Of a DNA stretch of 64,000 nt, positions 23,498-31,217 are shown piece after piece. Position 1 is the first letter of the stretch, and each line of letters begins with the position of its first letter. The notes beneath the pieces were generated by a model. It searched no databases and was not told the origin of the DNA. It saw only the letters and a program-made list of their open reading frames with translations. This DNA is from Luteococcus japonicus (GTDB lineage Bacteria; Actinomycetota; Actinomycetes; Propionibacteriales; Propionibacteriaceae). The position numbers and the translations under genes were made by a program. The stretch is from contig NZ_RKHG01000001.1 of assembly GCF_003752415.1 (NCBI RefSeq), positions 1,984,001-2,048,000 on the forward strand. Reading direction: 5' to 3'.

Positions 23498-24055
23498 ATG
23501 CCTCGAGGCGAAGGCCAGCTTTCCGTGCAGTTGCAGGAATTCCTGGATGGCGAGGGATCGTGGCTGCGGCGTGTCGCCCGGCTGGTGAGTGGTTCCTGGG
23601 AGCGGGCCGACGCAGCCCTCGCGGACACCACCGCGCACCTGGTCCGGCAAGGCACGGACCTCACCGATGGTCCGGCTGCCCTGCGTGCGGCATGGCCCCG
23701 GCTCGCCGCCTGGCTACGGAGCCACGACGACACCGAACCGATCCCCCACCAGACGCCTCCGGGCAGCGACGTGACCGATCCCACGCCACACATGCTCCTG
23801 GCACTGCAGGAGCTCCCCGTCGAGCAGCGGCTGGCACTCGTCCTCCATTGCCGTGCCCGGTTGGATGACCAGACCCTCGCCCACTGCCTTAACCTGCCGA
23901 CGGCCGTCGTCCCCGCCCTGACGGCGCAGGCCGTGGAGGAGCTGCAGGCGCGGCTGGTGGCCAATGGCGAGCACCTGCGGCTGGATCTCGCGGAGGTCAC
24001 CGACCGTCGCCAGTGGCGGCCCGCGAGAACCACCGTCGAGGACGTGCACCTGTGA
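23498..24055 (+). CDS. Sigma-70 region 4-like protein (degenerate ECF sigma?)
   Basis: The protein has 185 residues. The N-terminal half is helical, with EFLDGEGSWLRRVARLV where ECF sigma factors have region 2, although the -10-binding and core-binding motifs are not clear. The C-terminal half, LQELPVEQRLALVLHCRARLDDQTLAHCLNL, is a recognisable region-4-like helix-turn-helix. It probably binds DNA or RNA polymerase, but sigma function is uncertain. Its stop overlaps a GTG (GTGA at 24052-24055) that opens a coupled reading frame which soon degenerates, as if an anti-sigma partner had been lost. Confidence 0.55.
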   Translation: MPRGEGQLSVQLQEFLDGEGSWLRRVARLVSGSWERADAALADTTAHLVRQGTDLTDGPAALRAAWPRLAAWLRSHDDTEPIPHQTPPGSDVTDPTPHMLLALQELPVEQRLALVLHCRARLDDQTLAHCLNLPTAVVPALTAQAVEELQARLVANGEHLRLDLAEVTDRRQWRPARTTVEDVHL

Positions 24056-24180
24056 TCCGGATGGGCCTCGACGAGGCGCTGCGCCACGCCAGCCGTGACG
24101 ACGACGCCCCCACCAGCACCCTCACCGCCGAGGTGGCCTCAGGTGCCGCTTCAGCCTTGGCGTCGCTAACTGTCGGCCCC
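24052..24180 (+). pseudogene. Remnant of a gene coupled to the sigma-like gene
   Basis: A GTG overlapping the sigma-like stop opens a frame that reads MGLDEALRHASRDDD and continues with normal high-GC third positions for about 40 codons. After about 24175 the codons become unlike any real gene and the frame runs antiphase through the next gene to 24621. The position, and overlap of the GTGA kind, is where an anti-sigma or partner protein would be. I read it as a truncated remnant; a real peptide of about 40 residues with a long odd tail is the alternative. Confidence 0.4.
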
Positions 24181-24186
24181 GGCAGC

Positions 24187-24192
24187 TACCGT
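24187..24192 (+). promoter_or_regulatory. -10 box TACCGT deciding the start of the small membrane protein
   Basis: TACCGT overlaps an in-frame GTG at 24191 but ends 7 bases before the next in-frame GTG at 24200, the usual leaderless spacing in this window. The start at 24200 is preferred for this reason. Confidence 0.4.
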
Positions 24193-24199
24193 GGCCAGC

Positions 24200-24586
24200 G
24201 TGAACATGGAGAAAGTGGTCTTCGGATTCTTCGTCCTGCTCTCGGCGACGCTGAACTTCGGCTTCTTCGTCGGGGACATGGGCAATCCGCGCCTGCACAA
24301 TGTCTACGAGTTGTACGCGGCAGTGGTGGTCAACCTGATTGCCACGGTGCTGAAGTTTGGCGACCGCACGCAGATCGGTGCCATACACCTTGCCACCTCA
24401 CTGGTTGCGGTGATCCAGCTCGTTGCCGCGGCCGGCGTCTACATCTGGGCCAGCCAGGCCTCCGCGCACGGCATGACCACCGAGTCCATCTCGTCGGTGG
24501 TCTCGCTGTCCGGCGGAGCCCTGCTCGCGAACTTCGTCTCCTTGGTGCTGCTGGTCATCGAGACGGCTTCCTACCGGCGTCGCTGA
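24200..24586 (+). CDS. Small four-helix membrane protein linked to a K+ channel gene
   Basis: The protein has 128 residues with four hydrophobic helices: VVFGFFVLLSATLNFGFFVG, an YAAVVVNLIATVLKFG segment, LATSLVAVIQLVAAAGVYIWA and ALLANFVSLVLLVIETASY. It lies 25 bases ahead of the RCK-type potassium channel gene in the same direction, suggesting an accessory subunit or shared expression. Other GTG (24191) and ATG (24206) starts are possible. It may belong to the uncharacterised DUF6394 family, a recollection I could not verify. Function unknown. Confidence 0.75.
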   Translation: MNMEKVVFGFFVLLSATLNFGFFVGDMGNPRLHNVYELYAAVVVNLIATVLKFGDRTQIGAIHLATSLVAVIQLVAAAGVYIWASQASAHGMTTESISSVVSLSGGALLANFVSLVLLVIETASYRRR

Positions 24587-24611
24587 CGGCCGCACCCCGC
24601 CTCGTCGACCC

Positions 24612-26333
24612 ATGGCACTGATCTCCACCAGACGCTGGCAGTCCACCCGTCGCCTGCGACGGGTGGAGGTTGACGTGCCCACCGACGTCCCGTCCACCGA
24701 TGCCATCTTCCTGGTGCTGCGGCGGATGCGTTTCCCGCTGATCGTGCTGATCACCATCTTCTCGATCAGCGTGCTCGGCCTGGCACTCCTCCCCGGCGTC
24801 GACGACGAGGGCAACACCTGGCGGATGAGCCTGTTCGACGCCTTCTACTTCATCAGTTACACCGCCACCACCATCGGCTTCGGCGAGCTGAACCACACCT
24901 TCACCACGCCGCAACGGATGTGGGTGACGCTGTCCATCTTCGCCTCGGTGACCGGCTGGGCCTATGTCTTCGGTTCCCTGTTCGCCCTCTTGCAGGAACC
25001 GGCCTTCCGCAAGGCCGTGAGCCTCCAGCGCTTCCGCAGCAAGGTGAAGGGCATCCACGAACCCTTCCTGCTGCTCGCCGGCTATGGGCAGGCCGGGCGC
25101 ACGCTCGCCATGGCCCTGGACCACACGGGCCGCCGCCTGGTCGTCGTCGACGAGGACCCCAGCCGAATCGACGTGTTGACCGCGGACCAGTTGGCCAGCG
25201 ACGTGCCGGCCATCGAGGGCGATCCGCGCAATCCCGCACTCCTGGGTCTTGCGGGTCTCGGCCATCCGATGTGCGAGGGGGTGATCGCCATGACGGACAA
25301 GGACGAGATGAACCTGGCCGTGGTGATGGCGGCGGACCTGCTGCGCCCCGAGGTGCCGGTGATCACCCGCTGTTCCGAACGGGCCAATGTCTCCCGGATG
25401 CTCGACTTCACTCCTCATGCCGTGATCAACCCCTATGACCGCTACGGCTCCTACCTGGTGATGCAGCTCAACCGGCCCGCCACCCACCAGCTGAGCTCCT
25501 GGTTGATGAGTGAGGCCGGCACCGAGATGCCACCGATGCACGACCAGTTGGCCAATGGGCGCTGGATGGTCAGCGCCGACGGTCGCTTCGGTCACGAGGT
25601 GGCGCTGGACCTGCGCAATGCCGGCCTCGAGGTGATCGAGGTGGCGCCGGAGGACGGCATGCCGGACTTCACCGACATCGTCGGCTTCGTCGCAGGTGCC
25701 GAGTCCGACACCACCAACCTGTCGATGGCCGCCCACGCCCGTCTGGTGAACCCGGAGATCTACCTCTCGGTGCGCCAGAAGTCCATCCACACCACCAGCC
25801 TGCTGCGCGCCTTCGAGCCGGACAGCGTCTTCATCGCGACGGACCTGGTGGCCTTCGAGACCTTGGCCCGGCTGGAGTCCCCGCTGTACTGGGGCTTCGT
25901 CGAGCACGTGCAGACGATGGACAATGACGAGGCGCTGGCACTGCGAGAGCGGATCACCTCCCGGCTCGACCGCTGGTGCCCCATCCCCCGCCTGATCCCG
26001 ATCACCCAGCACTCGGCGCCCGCCGTCTTCCGATGGCTGGACCGGGGCCACAAGGTCACGCTGGACTTCCTGCTGCGGGATCCCGATGACCGTGATCATC
26101 CCATCGAAGCGATCCCCTACATGCTCAAGCGTGGCGACGAGATCACCTACCTGCCCTCGATGGACAGTGAGGTCCGGATCGGCGACGAGGTCGGGCTGCT
26201 CTGCCGCGGCCGCGGCCTGTCCCAGCTGAACGCGACGCTCTACTCGGACGCCTCCGTCGAGTACCTGTGCACGGCCCGCGAGGTGCCCAGCACCTGGGTG
26301 TGGAGGATGCTGCGCGGCATCAAGAACCACTGA
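24612..26333 (+). CDS. Two-helix potassium channel with tandem RCK (TrkA-N) domains
   Basis: The protein has 573 residues. Residues about 40-130 form the pore module: outer helix LIVLITIFSISVLGLALL, pore loop with selectivity filter T86-T-I-G-F-G91, and an inner helix. An RCK domain follows with dinucleotide-binding GYGQAGRTLAMAL (about 157-169) and VVVDEDPSR; a second Rossmann-like unit starts at MVSADGRFGHEVALDL. This is a Kch/MthK-like channel gated by nucleotide or ion binding. The ATG at 24612 lacks a Shine-Dalgarno. An in-frame GTG at 24675 has GGTGGAGG before it and would place a perfect 26-bp palindrome (24642-24667) in the leader, so it may be the true start. Confidence 0.9.
   Translation: MALISTRRWQSTRRLRRVEVDVPTDVPSTDAIFLVLRRMRFPLIVLITIFSISVLGLALLPGVDDEGNTWRMSLFDAFYFISYTATTIGFGELNHTFTTPQRMWVTLSIFASVTGWAYVFGSLFALLQEPAFRKAVSLQRFRSKVKGIHEPFLLLAGYGQAGRTLAMALDHTGRRLVVVDEDPSRIDVLTADQLASDVPAIEGDPRNPALLGLAGLGHPMCEGVIAMTDKDEMNLAVVMAADLLRPEVPVITRCSERANVSRMLDFTPHAVINPYDRYGSYLVMQLNRPATHQLSSWLMSEAGTEMPPMHDQLANGRWMVSADGRFGHEVALDLRNAGLEVIEVAPEDGMPDFTDIVGFVAGAESDTTNLSMAAHARLVNPEIYLSVRQKSIHTTSLLRAFEPDSVFIATDLVAFETLARLESPLYWGFVEHVQTMDNDEALALRERITSRLDRWCPIPRLIPITQHSAPAVFRWLDRGHKVTLDFLLRDPDDRDHPIEAIPYMLKRGDEITYLPSMDSEVRIGDEVGLLCRGRGLSQLNATLYSDASVEYLCTAREVPSTWVWRMLRGIKNH
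24642..24667. repeat. Perfect 26-bp palindrome at the 5' end of the K+ channel gene
   Basis: TCCACCCGTCGC and GCGACGGGTGGA pair perfectly around CT. It lies inside the annotated CDS if the ATG at 24612 is used, or in the leader directly before the GGTGGAGG/GTG start at 24675. Confidence 0.6.
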
Positions 26334-26335
26334 TC

Positions 26336-26359
26336 TTTACACGGTAGAAACCGTGCAAA
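26336..26359. promoter_or_regulatory. Candidate operator for the hemerythrin gene
   Basis: TTTACACGGT and ACCGTGCAAA are inverted copies (9 of 10) separated by AGAA. They cover the -35 region of the promoter whose -10 box is at 26364, a typical repressor or redox-regulator position. Confidence 0.5.
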
Positions 26360-26363
26360 GAGG

Positions 26364-26369
26364 TAGACT
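26364..26369 (+). promoter_or_regulatory. -10 box TAGACT for the hemerythrin gene; predicted leaderless
   Basis: TAGACT ends 6 bases before the ATG at 26376. Confidence 0.5.
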
Positions 26370-26375
26370 GGCCGC

Positions 26376-26897
26376 ATGTGCGAATACTGCGGCTGCCGCT
26401 CCATCGACCTCATCGGACGCTTCTCCGAGGAGCACTACAGCGTCGTAGACCGGCTGGGTGACTTCGGCCGCGCCGTCGCGACGGGTGACCTGGACAAGGT
26501 GGGGCACAGCGGCACGGAGCTGGCGAACCTGCTGTGGCCGCACACCAAGGCGGAGGAGGCGGGCCTCTTCCACGAGATGCGCAAGGACCCGGACTTCGCC
26601 CCCACCATCGACTCGCTGTGCGATGAGCACGCCAGCCTCGACGAGCAGCTGGAGCGGATCATCGACGGGGACCTGGCCGAGTACCCCGCCTTCGAGAGGG
26701 CGCTGCGCAACCACATCGACCACGAGGAGAACGGCCTGTTCCCCGCTGCCGCGGTCGGCATCGACGGCCCCACCTGGGAGACCATCAACCAGCTCACCCA
26801 TGACTTCGACCACGCCGAGGGCATTGACCACAGCCACGACGGCCAGCACGGTGAAGGGCTCGGGGAGCGCGCACACCCCACGCCCCACCACCCCTGA
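26376..26897 (+). CDS. Hemerythrin HHE-domain protein
   Basis: A 173-residue protein beginning MCEYCGCR, with three early cysteines. It has the metal ligands of a hemerythrin four-helix bundle: His in [23 protein letters not shown] (H..E), [11 protein letters not shown] and [13 protein letters not shown]. Such proteins bind a di-iron centre and handle oxygen, nitric oxide or iron. The C-terminal tail is His-rich (HSHDGQHG) and may add metal binding. The gene is monocistronic, with a compact leaderless promoter and an inverted repeat over the -35, so redox or metal control is likely. Confidence 0.88.
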   Translation: MCEYCGCRSIDLIGRFSEEHYSVVDRLGDFGRAVATGDLDKVGHSGTELANLLWPHTKAEEAGLFHEMRKDPDFAPTIDSLCDEHASLDEQLERIIDGDLAEYPAFERALRNHIDHEENGLFPAAAVGIDGPTWETINQLTHDFDHAEGIDHSHDGQHGEGLGERAHPTPHHP

Positions 26898-26944
26898 CAT
26901 CGACTGGACACCAGCCCCGAAACAATCCCGACACATCCGGGGGC

Positions 26945-26950
26945 TAGGCT
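26945..26950 (+). promoter_or_regulatory. -10 box TAGGCT for the DUF1846 gene
   Basis: TAGGCT lies 38 bases before the ATG at 26989, which has GGGAG as ribosome-binding site. Confidence 0.4.
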
Positions 26951-26988
26951 CTTCGCCGTCCACCGCACGTACCCGGGCAGGGAGCAGC

Positions 26989-28473
26989 ATGCACAAGATC
27001 GGTTTTGACCGCCACCGTTACCTGGAGCTCCAGTCGAAGCACATCGAGGAGCGGCGCAAGCAGTTCGGCGGCAAGCTCTACTTGGAGTTCGGCGGAAAGC
27101 TCTTCGATGACATGCATGCGTCGCGTGTACTGCCGGGTTTCACTCCCGACAACAAGATCGAGATGCTCAAGACCTTGGCCGACGAGGCCGAGGTGGTCAT
27201 GGTGGTCTCGGCCCGGGACCTGGAGAAGGTGCGCGCGGACCTCGGCATCACCTACGAGGACGACGTGCTGCGCCTGATCGACGCCTTCCGCAGCTATGAA
27301 CTGCTGGTCTCCAGCGTCGTCATCTCCCACTGGAGCGATGACATCCGCGGAGCCAAGGCCTTCAAGCGCAAGCTGGAGCGCCTCGGCCTGAAGGTCTACC
27401 GCCACTACGTGATCAAGGGCTACCCCAATGACGTCGCGCACGTCGTCAGTGACCAGGGTTACGGCAAGAACGAGTACGTGGAGACCGATCGGGACCTGGT
27501 CGTCGTGACCGCCCCCGGGCCGGGCAGCGGCAAGATGGCCACCTGCCTGAGCCAGCTCTTCCACGACCACAAGCACGGCATCCCGTCGGGTTATGCCAAG
27601 TACGAGACCTTCCCGATCTGGAACCTGCCGCTGGACCACCCGGTCAACGTCGCCTATGAGGCGGCGACGGTGGACCTGGACGACGTGAACATGATCGACC
27701 CCTTCCACCTGGCCGCCTATGGCGAGCAGACGGTCAACTACAACCGAGACGTGGAGGTCTTCCCCGTCCTCAACCGTCTCTTCGAGCAGCTCTTGGGACA
27801 GTCGCCCTACAAGTCCCCGACGGACATGGGCGTCAACATGGCCGGCAAGGCGATCAGCGCCGACGAGGTGTGCCGCGAGGCCTCCAAGCAGGAGGTGATC
27901 CGTCGTTGGTACAAGGCACTGGTGCAGGAGCGTCGCGACGAGCTGGACTCCACGCTCAGTGACCGGGTGGCGCTGCTGATGAGCCAGCTGGGCATCGAGG
28001 GCACCGACCGTCCCGTCGTGAAGCCCGCGCTGGAGCTGGAGAAGAAGACCAAGGCCCCGGCCGCGGCGATCGAGCTGGCCGACGGGAGCATCGTGCTGGG
28101 CAAGACCTCGCCGCTGCTGGGTGCCTGTTCCGCGATGCTGCTCAATGCCTTGAAGCAGTTGGCCGGGATCGACCCCAAGGTGAACCTGCTGGCGCCGGAG
28201 AGCATCGAGCCCATCCAGACGCTGAAGACCCAGCACCTGGGCAGCAAGAACCCGCGCCTGCACACCGACGAGGTGCTGATTGCGCTGAGCGTCTCGGCCA
28301 CACGCGACGAGAACGCCCGCCGGGCTCTGGAGAAGATCGCCGACCTGCGCGGCTGCGACGTCCACACCACCACCATCCTGGGCAGCGTCGACGAGGGCAT
28401 CTTCCGCAACCTGGGCGTTCACGTGACCAGCGAGCCGGTCTTCCAGAACAAGGGGCTGTACCGCAAGCGCTGA
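26989..28473 (+). CDS. DUF1846 family protein
   Basis: A 494-residue cytosolic protein that matches the DUF1846 family over its whole length. It begins [16 protein letters not shown] and has [21 protein letters not shown] (a P-loop-like glycine stretch), [19 protein letters not shown] and [12 protein letters not shown]. Structures of family members are known, but the biochemical role is not established; a nucleotide- or cofactor-binding enzyme is often proposed. The start at 26989 has GGGAG upstream. It is monocistronic and ends at a strong hairpin. Length is normal. Confidence 0.9.
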   Translation: MHKIGFDRHRYLELQSKHIEERRKQFGGKLYLEFGGKLFDDMHASRVLPGFTPDNKIEMLKTLADEAEVVMVVSARDLEKVRADLGITYEDDVLRLIDAFRSYELLVSSVVISHWSDDIRGAKAFKRKLERLGLKVYRHYVIKGYPNDVAHVVSDQGYGKNEYVETDRDLVVVTAPGPGSGKMATCLSQLFHDHKHGIPSGYAKYETFPIWNLPLDHPVNVAYEAATVDLDDVNMIDPFHLAAYGEQTVNYNRDVEVFPVLNRLFEQLLGQSPYKSPTDMGVNMAGKAISADEVCREASKQEVIRRWYKALVQERRDELDSTLSDRVALLMSQLGIEGTDRPVVKPALELEKKTKAPAAAIELADGSIVLGKTSPLLGACSAMLLNALKQLAGIDPKVNLLAPESIEPIQTLKTQHLGSKNPRLHTDEVLIALSVSATRDENARRALEKIADLRGCDVHTTTILGSVDEGIFRNLGVHVTSEPVFQNKGLYRKR

Positions 28474-28490
28474 CATCCCACCATCCACAC

Positions 28491-28550
28491 CGAAGGGGCC
28501 TCATCCGCATGTTCGAACGTGCGGGGGAGGCCCCTTTCGTGCGGATGAGG
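28491..28550. terminator. Terminator with alternative pairing after the DUF1846 gene
   Basis: GAAGGGGCCTC (28492-28502) pairs with GAGGCCCCTTTC (28527-28538) to make the main stem. CCTCATCCGC (28499-28508) can instead pair perfectly with GCGGATGAGG (28541-28550). The loop contains GTTCGAAC. It lies between convergent genes. Confidence 0.6.
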
Positions 28551-28589
28551 TGAGGGGCATCTCGATCTGGCCATTCACCGAACGCGGGA

Positions 28590-30461
28590 CTAGGTCCGCG
28601 GGACTCCCGGGCCCTGGGTGCGCTGGCAGAGCTTCCAGTCCAGGACCAGGGTGCCGGTGCGGCCGGCCACCTCGATCACCGACGGCTTGCGGCCCACCTG
28701 GGTCCAGTCGCTGCGCAGGCGGGCGTAGTCGGTGTCCACCACCGCGCCGTCCACCACCAGCGGGCCACCCCAGGTGAGTTCGTGCATGTGGTCCGGCATG
28801 GTCCAGGTCAGCGTGTTCCGCACATGCGTGAGCCGGCACCGGCGCAGGTAGTCGACGAAGTGGTGCAGGGAACCGAAGTCCGAACGGTCGGCCACCATCA
28901 CGCCCCAGCCGGTCACCAGGCCGCGCTGCACCAGCTCGGACTCATTGGCCATCTCGATCCGGTTAAGCGCCACGGAACCGAAGTAGGAGTCGTCGCGCCG
29001 CCCCGCCACCAGGTGATCGCAGAGCTTGGTCTCGTCGAAGGAGGCCGCCGGGAAGTAGAGGTGGCTCAGTTCATGACGTCGCCCCTCCAGGTAGCCCCGG
29101 CGTCCGCGCAGGTCGTAGAGCGCCAGCAACACATTGCGCACCTGCGCCACGTCGGGGCGGATGCCATTGCCCACCCAACCGGACGGGGTGGTCGGCCGCC
29201 CACCGCCCAGCAGCGTGGAGCCCGGGTGGGTGGAGAAGATCTGGATCTCCCCCGGCAGGGCCGCCACCCAGATGCTCTCCTGGTCACCGAAGCTGCCCGG
29301 CTGGTGGTGCTGCGCGCTGCTCAACAGGTAGTGGGGTGTGCGGTAGGTCTGCACATTCGCGCGCTCCAGCGCGGCACCCTGGGTCACCGGGTTCAGCGAG
29401 CGGACCAGCGCGGACATCACCCGTCGCGACGGCACCTTGCGGAAGGGAGCAAGGGGCGTCAGGAAGTTGTTCTGATCCAGGTGCAGCCGGTCCAGGGCCT
29501 CCATCGTCGGGCCGATGGACTCGGGCGTCGTGAAGGCCTCCATGGCCCAGAACAGGTTGAGTTCCGCGTCGCGCCTCCCGACGGCGTCGAGTTCCCGGCT
29601 ACGGGCCACCTCGGACGGCACCTCGCGCAGCGTCAGGCCGTGCGAGGAGGTGATCAGGTGGTCCGCCTGGGCGAAGGCGATCTCGCGAATCACCTGCGGA
29701 ATCCGGTAGCGCCTACGGGCCAGGAAGATCGACGTCGGCCGTTCCGGCACGAAGTCCGGCTTGGTGCGATAGAAGGCGCTGGCCACCACGGGCGCCACCT
29801 CCGAGCGGGCCGGGAAGGCCTTGAGCAGGGCGTCGGCCCGCCCGGCGGAGGCGACGAACTGGCCGTCGAAGCGGTGCAGCGCCAGGTCCAGCATCAGCAG
29901 GTCCAGCACCATGCTGGCGCGAGTGGTCAGCTCCTCGTCCTCGCAGTGTTCGACGAGCAGGGTGAGCGCGGAGATCTTGATGGCGTGGAAGGTGCCGGAC
30001 AGCCACTCGTTGCAGCCGTGCCGGAAGCGATGCCCCAGCCAGTCGAGCAGCCGGGCGCGCGCCCGTGCCGCCTTCTGCTCGCCGCGGCGGCCGTCATTGC
30101 GGAAGATGCGGTCCGGGAAGTGGCTTGCGGCCAGGTACTCGCACACGGAGAAGGCCACCTGATGGCTCTCGCTCCAGTGGCACATCGAGTCCGTACCGCG
30201 CTCGTCCATCCAGTAGCGGAAACCCAGGATCGCGGATTCCATCCCCTCCCGCAGCACCTCCGGCAGCGCATCGCCCCCGTCCAGCAGCAGGGCGAGCACC
30301 ACCATCATCTGGTGGTCGGCCAGGTCCACCCGGTCATTGATCTGCGCCAGGCCCTCTTCCAGCCACTCCGCGTCGAGCGTTCCGTCGGCGATGGCACGGG
30401 CGACGGCCGCATACCCGATGGCGCGCCCACCGGGCGCGCCCACCACGGGTGGCTGACTCAT
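28590..30461 (-). CDS. Uncharacterised 623-residue protein downstream of the nan operon
   Basis: I do not recognise a characterised family. There is no signal peptide or membrane helix. The N-terminal 330 residues are almost all helical, with a conserved-looking CHWSESHQVAFSVCEYLAA followed by LLDWLGHRFRHGCNEWLSGTFHAIK and LVLDLLMLDLALHRFDG-like helices. The C-terminal half is strand-rich (LTWGGPLVVDGAVVDTDYARL). A helical toroid followed by a beta-sandwich is the layout of polysaccharide lyases and of some GH families, so a cytosolic carbohydrate-active role is an inference. It has its own -10 box (TAGGGT at 30503-30508) and a GGGAG ribosome-binding site. Its position after nanE suggests a link to sialoglycan or related sugar use. 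Confidence 0.75.
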   Translation of the reverse strand: MSQPPVVGAPGGRAIGYAAVARAIADGTLDAEWLEEGLAQINDRVDLADHQMMVVLALLLDGGDALPEVLREGMESAILGFRYWMDERGTDSMCHWSESHQVAFSVCEYLAASHFPDRIFRNDGRRGEQKAARARARLLDWLGHRFRHGCNEWLSGTFHAIKISALTLLVEHCEDEELTTRASMVLDLLMLDLALHRFDGQFVASAGRADALLKAFPARSEVAPVVASAFYRTKPDFVPERPTSIFLARRRYRIPQVIREIAFAQADHLITSSHGLTLREVPSEVARSRELDAVGRRDAELNLFWAMEAFTTPESIGPTMEALDRLHLDQNNFLTPLAPFRKVPSRRVMSALVRSLNPVTQGAALERANVQTYRTPHYLLSSAQHHQPGSFGDQESIWVAALPGEIQIFSTHPGSTLLGGGRPTTPSGWVGNGIRPDVAQVRNVLLALYDLRGRRGYLEGRRHELSHLYFPAASFDETKLCDHLVAGRRDDSYFGSVALNRIEMANESELVQRGLVTGWGVMVADRSDFGSLHHFVDYLRRCRLTHVRNTLTWTMPDHMHELTWGGPLVVDGAVVDTDYARLRSDWTQVGRKPSVIEVAGRTGTLVLDWKLCQRTQGPGVPRT

Positions 30462-30502
30462 CGATCTCCCTGCTCCCTACTGACCGTGTGTAGTGATCTT
30501 GC

Positions 30503-30508
30503 ACCCTA
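30503..30508 (-). promoter_or_regulatory. -10 box TAGGGT for the 28590-30461 gene
   Basis: On the minus strand TAGGGT lies about 40 bases before the ATG, with GGGAG 7-12 bases before the start. It shows that this gene need not depend on the upstream nan operon. Confidence 0.35.
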
Positions 30509-30548
30509 CCGGGGTCCTCCCACATCCCCCGACGGTCGGAAATCCCCC

Positions 30549-30564
30549 TATGTGATAGATCATA
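30549..30564. promoter_or_regulatory. Possible operator TATGTGATAGATCATA
   Basis: A quasi-palindrome in an AT-rich patch about 40 bases upstream of the -10 box of the 28590-30461 gene. It resembles FadR/Crp-like half-site spacing, but no partner regulator can be named. Confidence 0.25.
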
Positions 30565-30594
30565 ATTCCTTTGTGACGCAGGACCGGTCCACTC

Positions 30595-31185
30595 TCACGG
30601 ATGCAGGGAACCCTCCGCGGCAGTGCTCCGCCAGCTGGTGAAACGGACCACCAGGCCCGCACGCGTGGGAGCGCAGACCATGGGCCCGGCCTCCAGCTCC
30701 GCGTCCTCGGGCAGCGGCAGGACGCGCACCAGGCGGAAGTCCTCGTCGTCGACGCGGGCCCGCACGGTGACAGCGTCGCCACTGCGGGAGGCGCGGATGG
30801 TGACGCGACGGTCCACCCACTGCGGCACCGGCGCAACCGACCAGTCGGATGCGGGGTTCGTGACCACCGCACCCACCTGCGGCGTGCCGTCGGCGAACTC
30901 CAGCCCGGCCTTCACCCAGCAGTCCTCGGCGGCGCGCAGGAAGATGCCGGCCTGGTCGAACTGTTCCTCGAAGCGGGCGACGAAGCCCACCTCCACCGCA
31001 CTGTCCTGGGGCATCGGGCGCACCAGGGCATGCTCCGTGTCGTGCACGAATCCGTAGGAGGTGGTGCGCCAGGCGTCGGAACCCTCCGCGGCCTCGACGA
31101 GCAGGTCATCGCCGTCCTGCTCCACGCGGACGGGCTCATGGGTCCAGCGCCCCTCGGACCAGGGGATCTCGCAACCGTTCTCCAT
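30595..31185 (-). CDS. DUF1349-like concanavalin-type jelly-roll protein
   Basis: A 196-residue cytosolic protein with no signal peptide. The pattern WRTTSYGFVHDTEHALVR, VGFVARFEEQFDQAGIFLRA, DCWVKAGLEFADG and a late MVCAPTRAGLVVRFTSW match the DUF1349 family (regulation-of-enolase/YwiB-like), which has a concanavalin A-like fold. Function in the family is not settled; sugar binding is plausible. The -10 box TAACGT at 31192-31197 ends 6 bases before the ATG, so it can be expressed as a leaderless transcript in addition to read-through from nanE, which ends 32 bases upstream. Confidence 0.75.
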   Translation of the reverse strand: MENGCEIPWSEGRWTHEPVRVEQDGDDLLVEAAEGSDAWRTTSYGFVHDTEHALVRPMPQDSAVEVGFVARFEEQFDQAGIFLRAAEDCWVKAGLEFADGTPQVGAVVTNPASDWSVAPVPQWVDRRVTIRASRSGDAVTVRARVDDEDFRLVRVLPLPEDAELEAGPMVCAPTRAGLVVRFTSWRSTAAEGSLHP

Positions 31186-31191
31186 GACCCC

Positions 31192-31197
31192 ACGTTA
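31192..31197 (-). promoter_or_regulatory. -10 box TAACGT for the DUF1349 gene; predicted leaderless
   Basis: On the minus strand TAACGT is followed by GGGGTC and the ATG at 31185. Confidence 0.45.
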
Positions 31198-31217
31198 TCC
31201 CGCGTGGGAAGGCGGCC

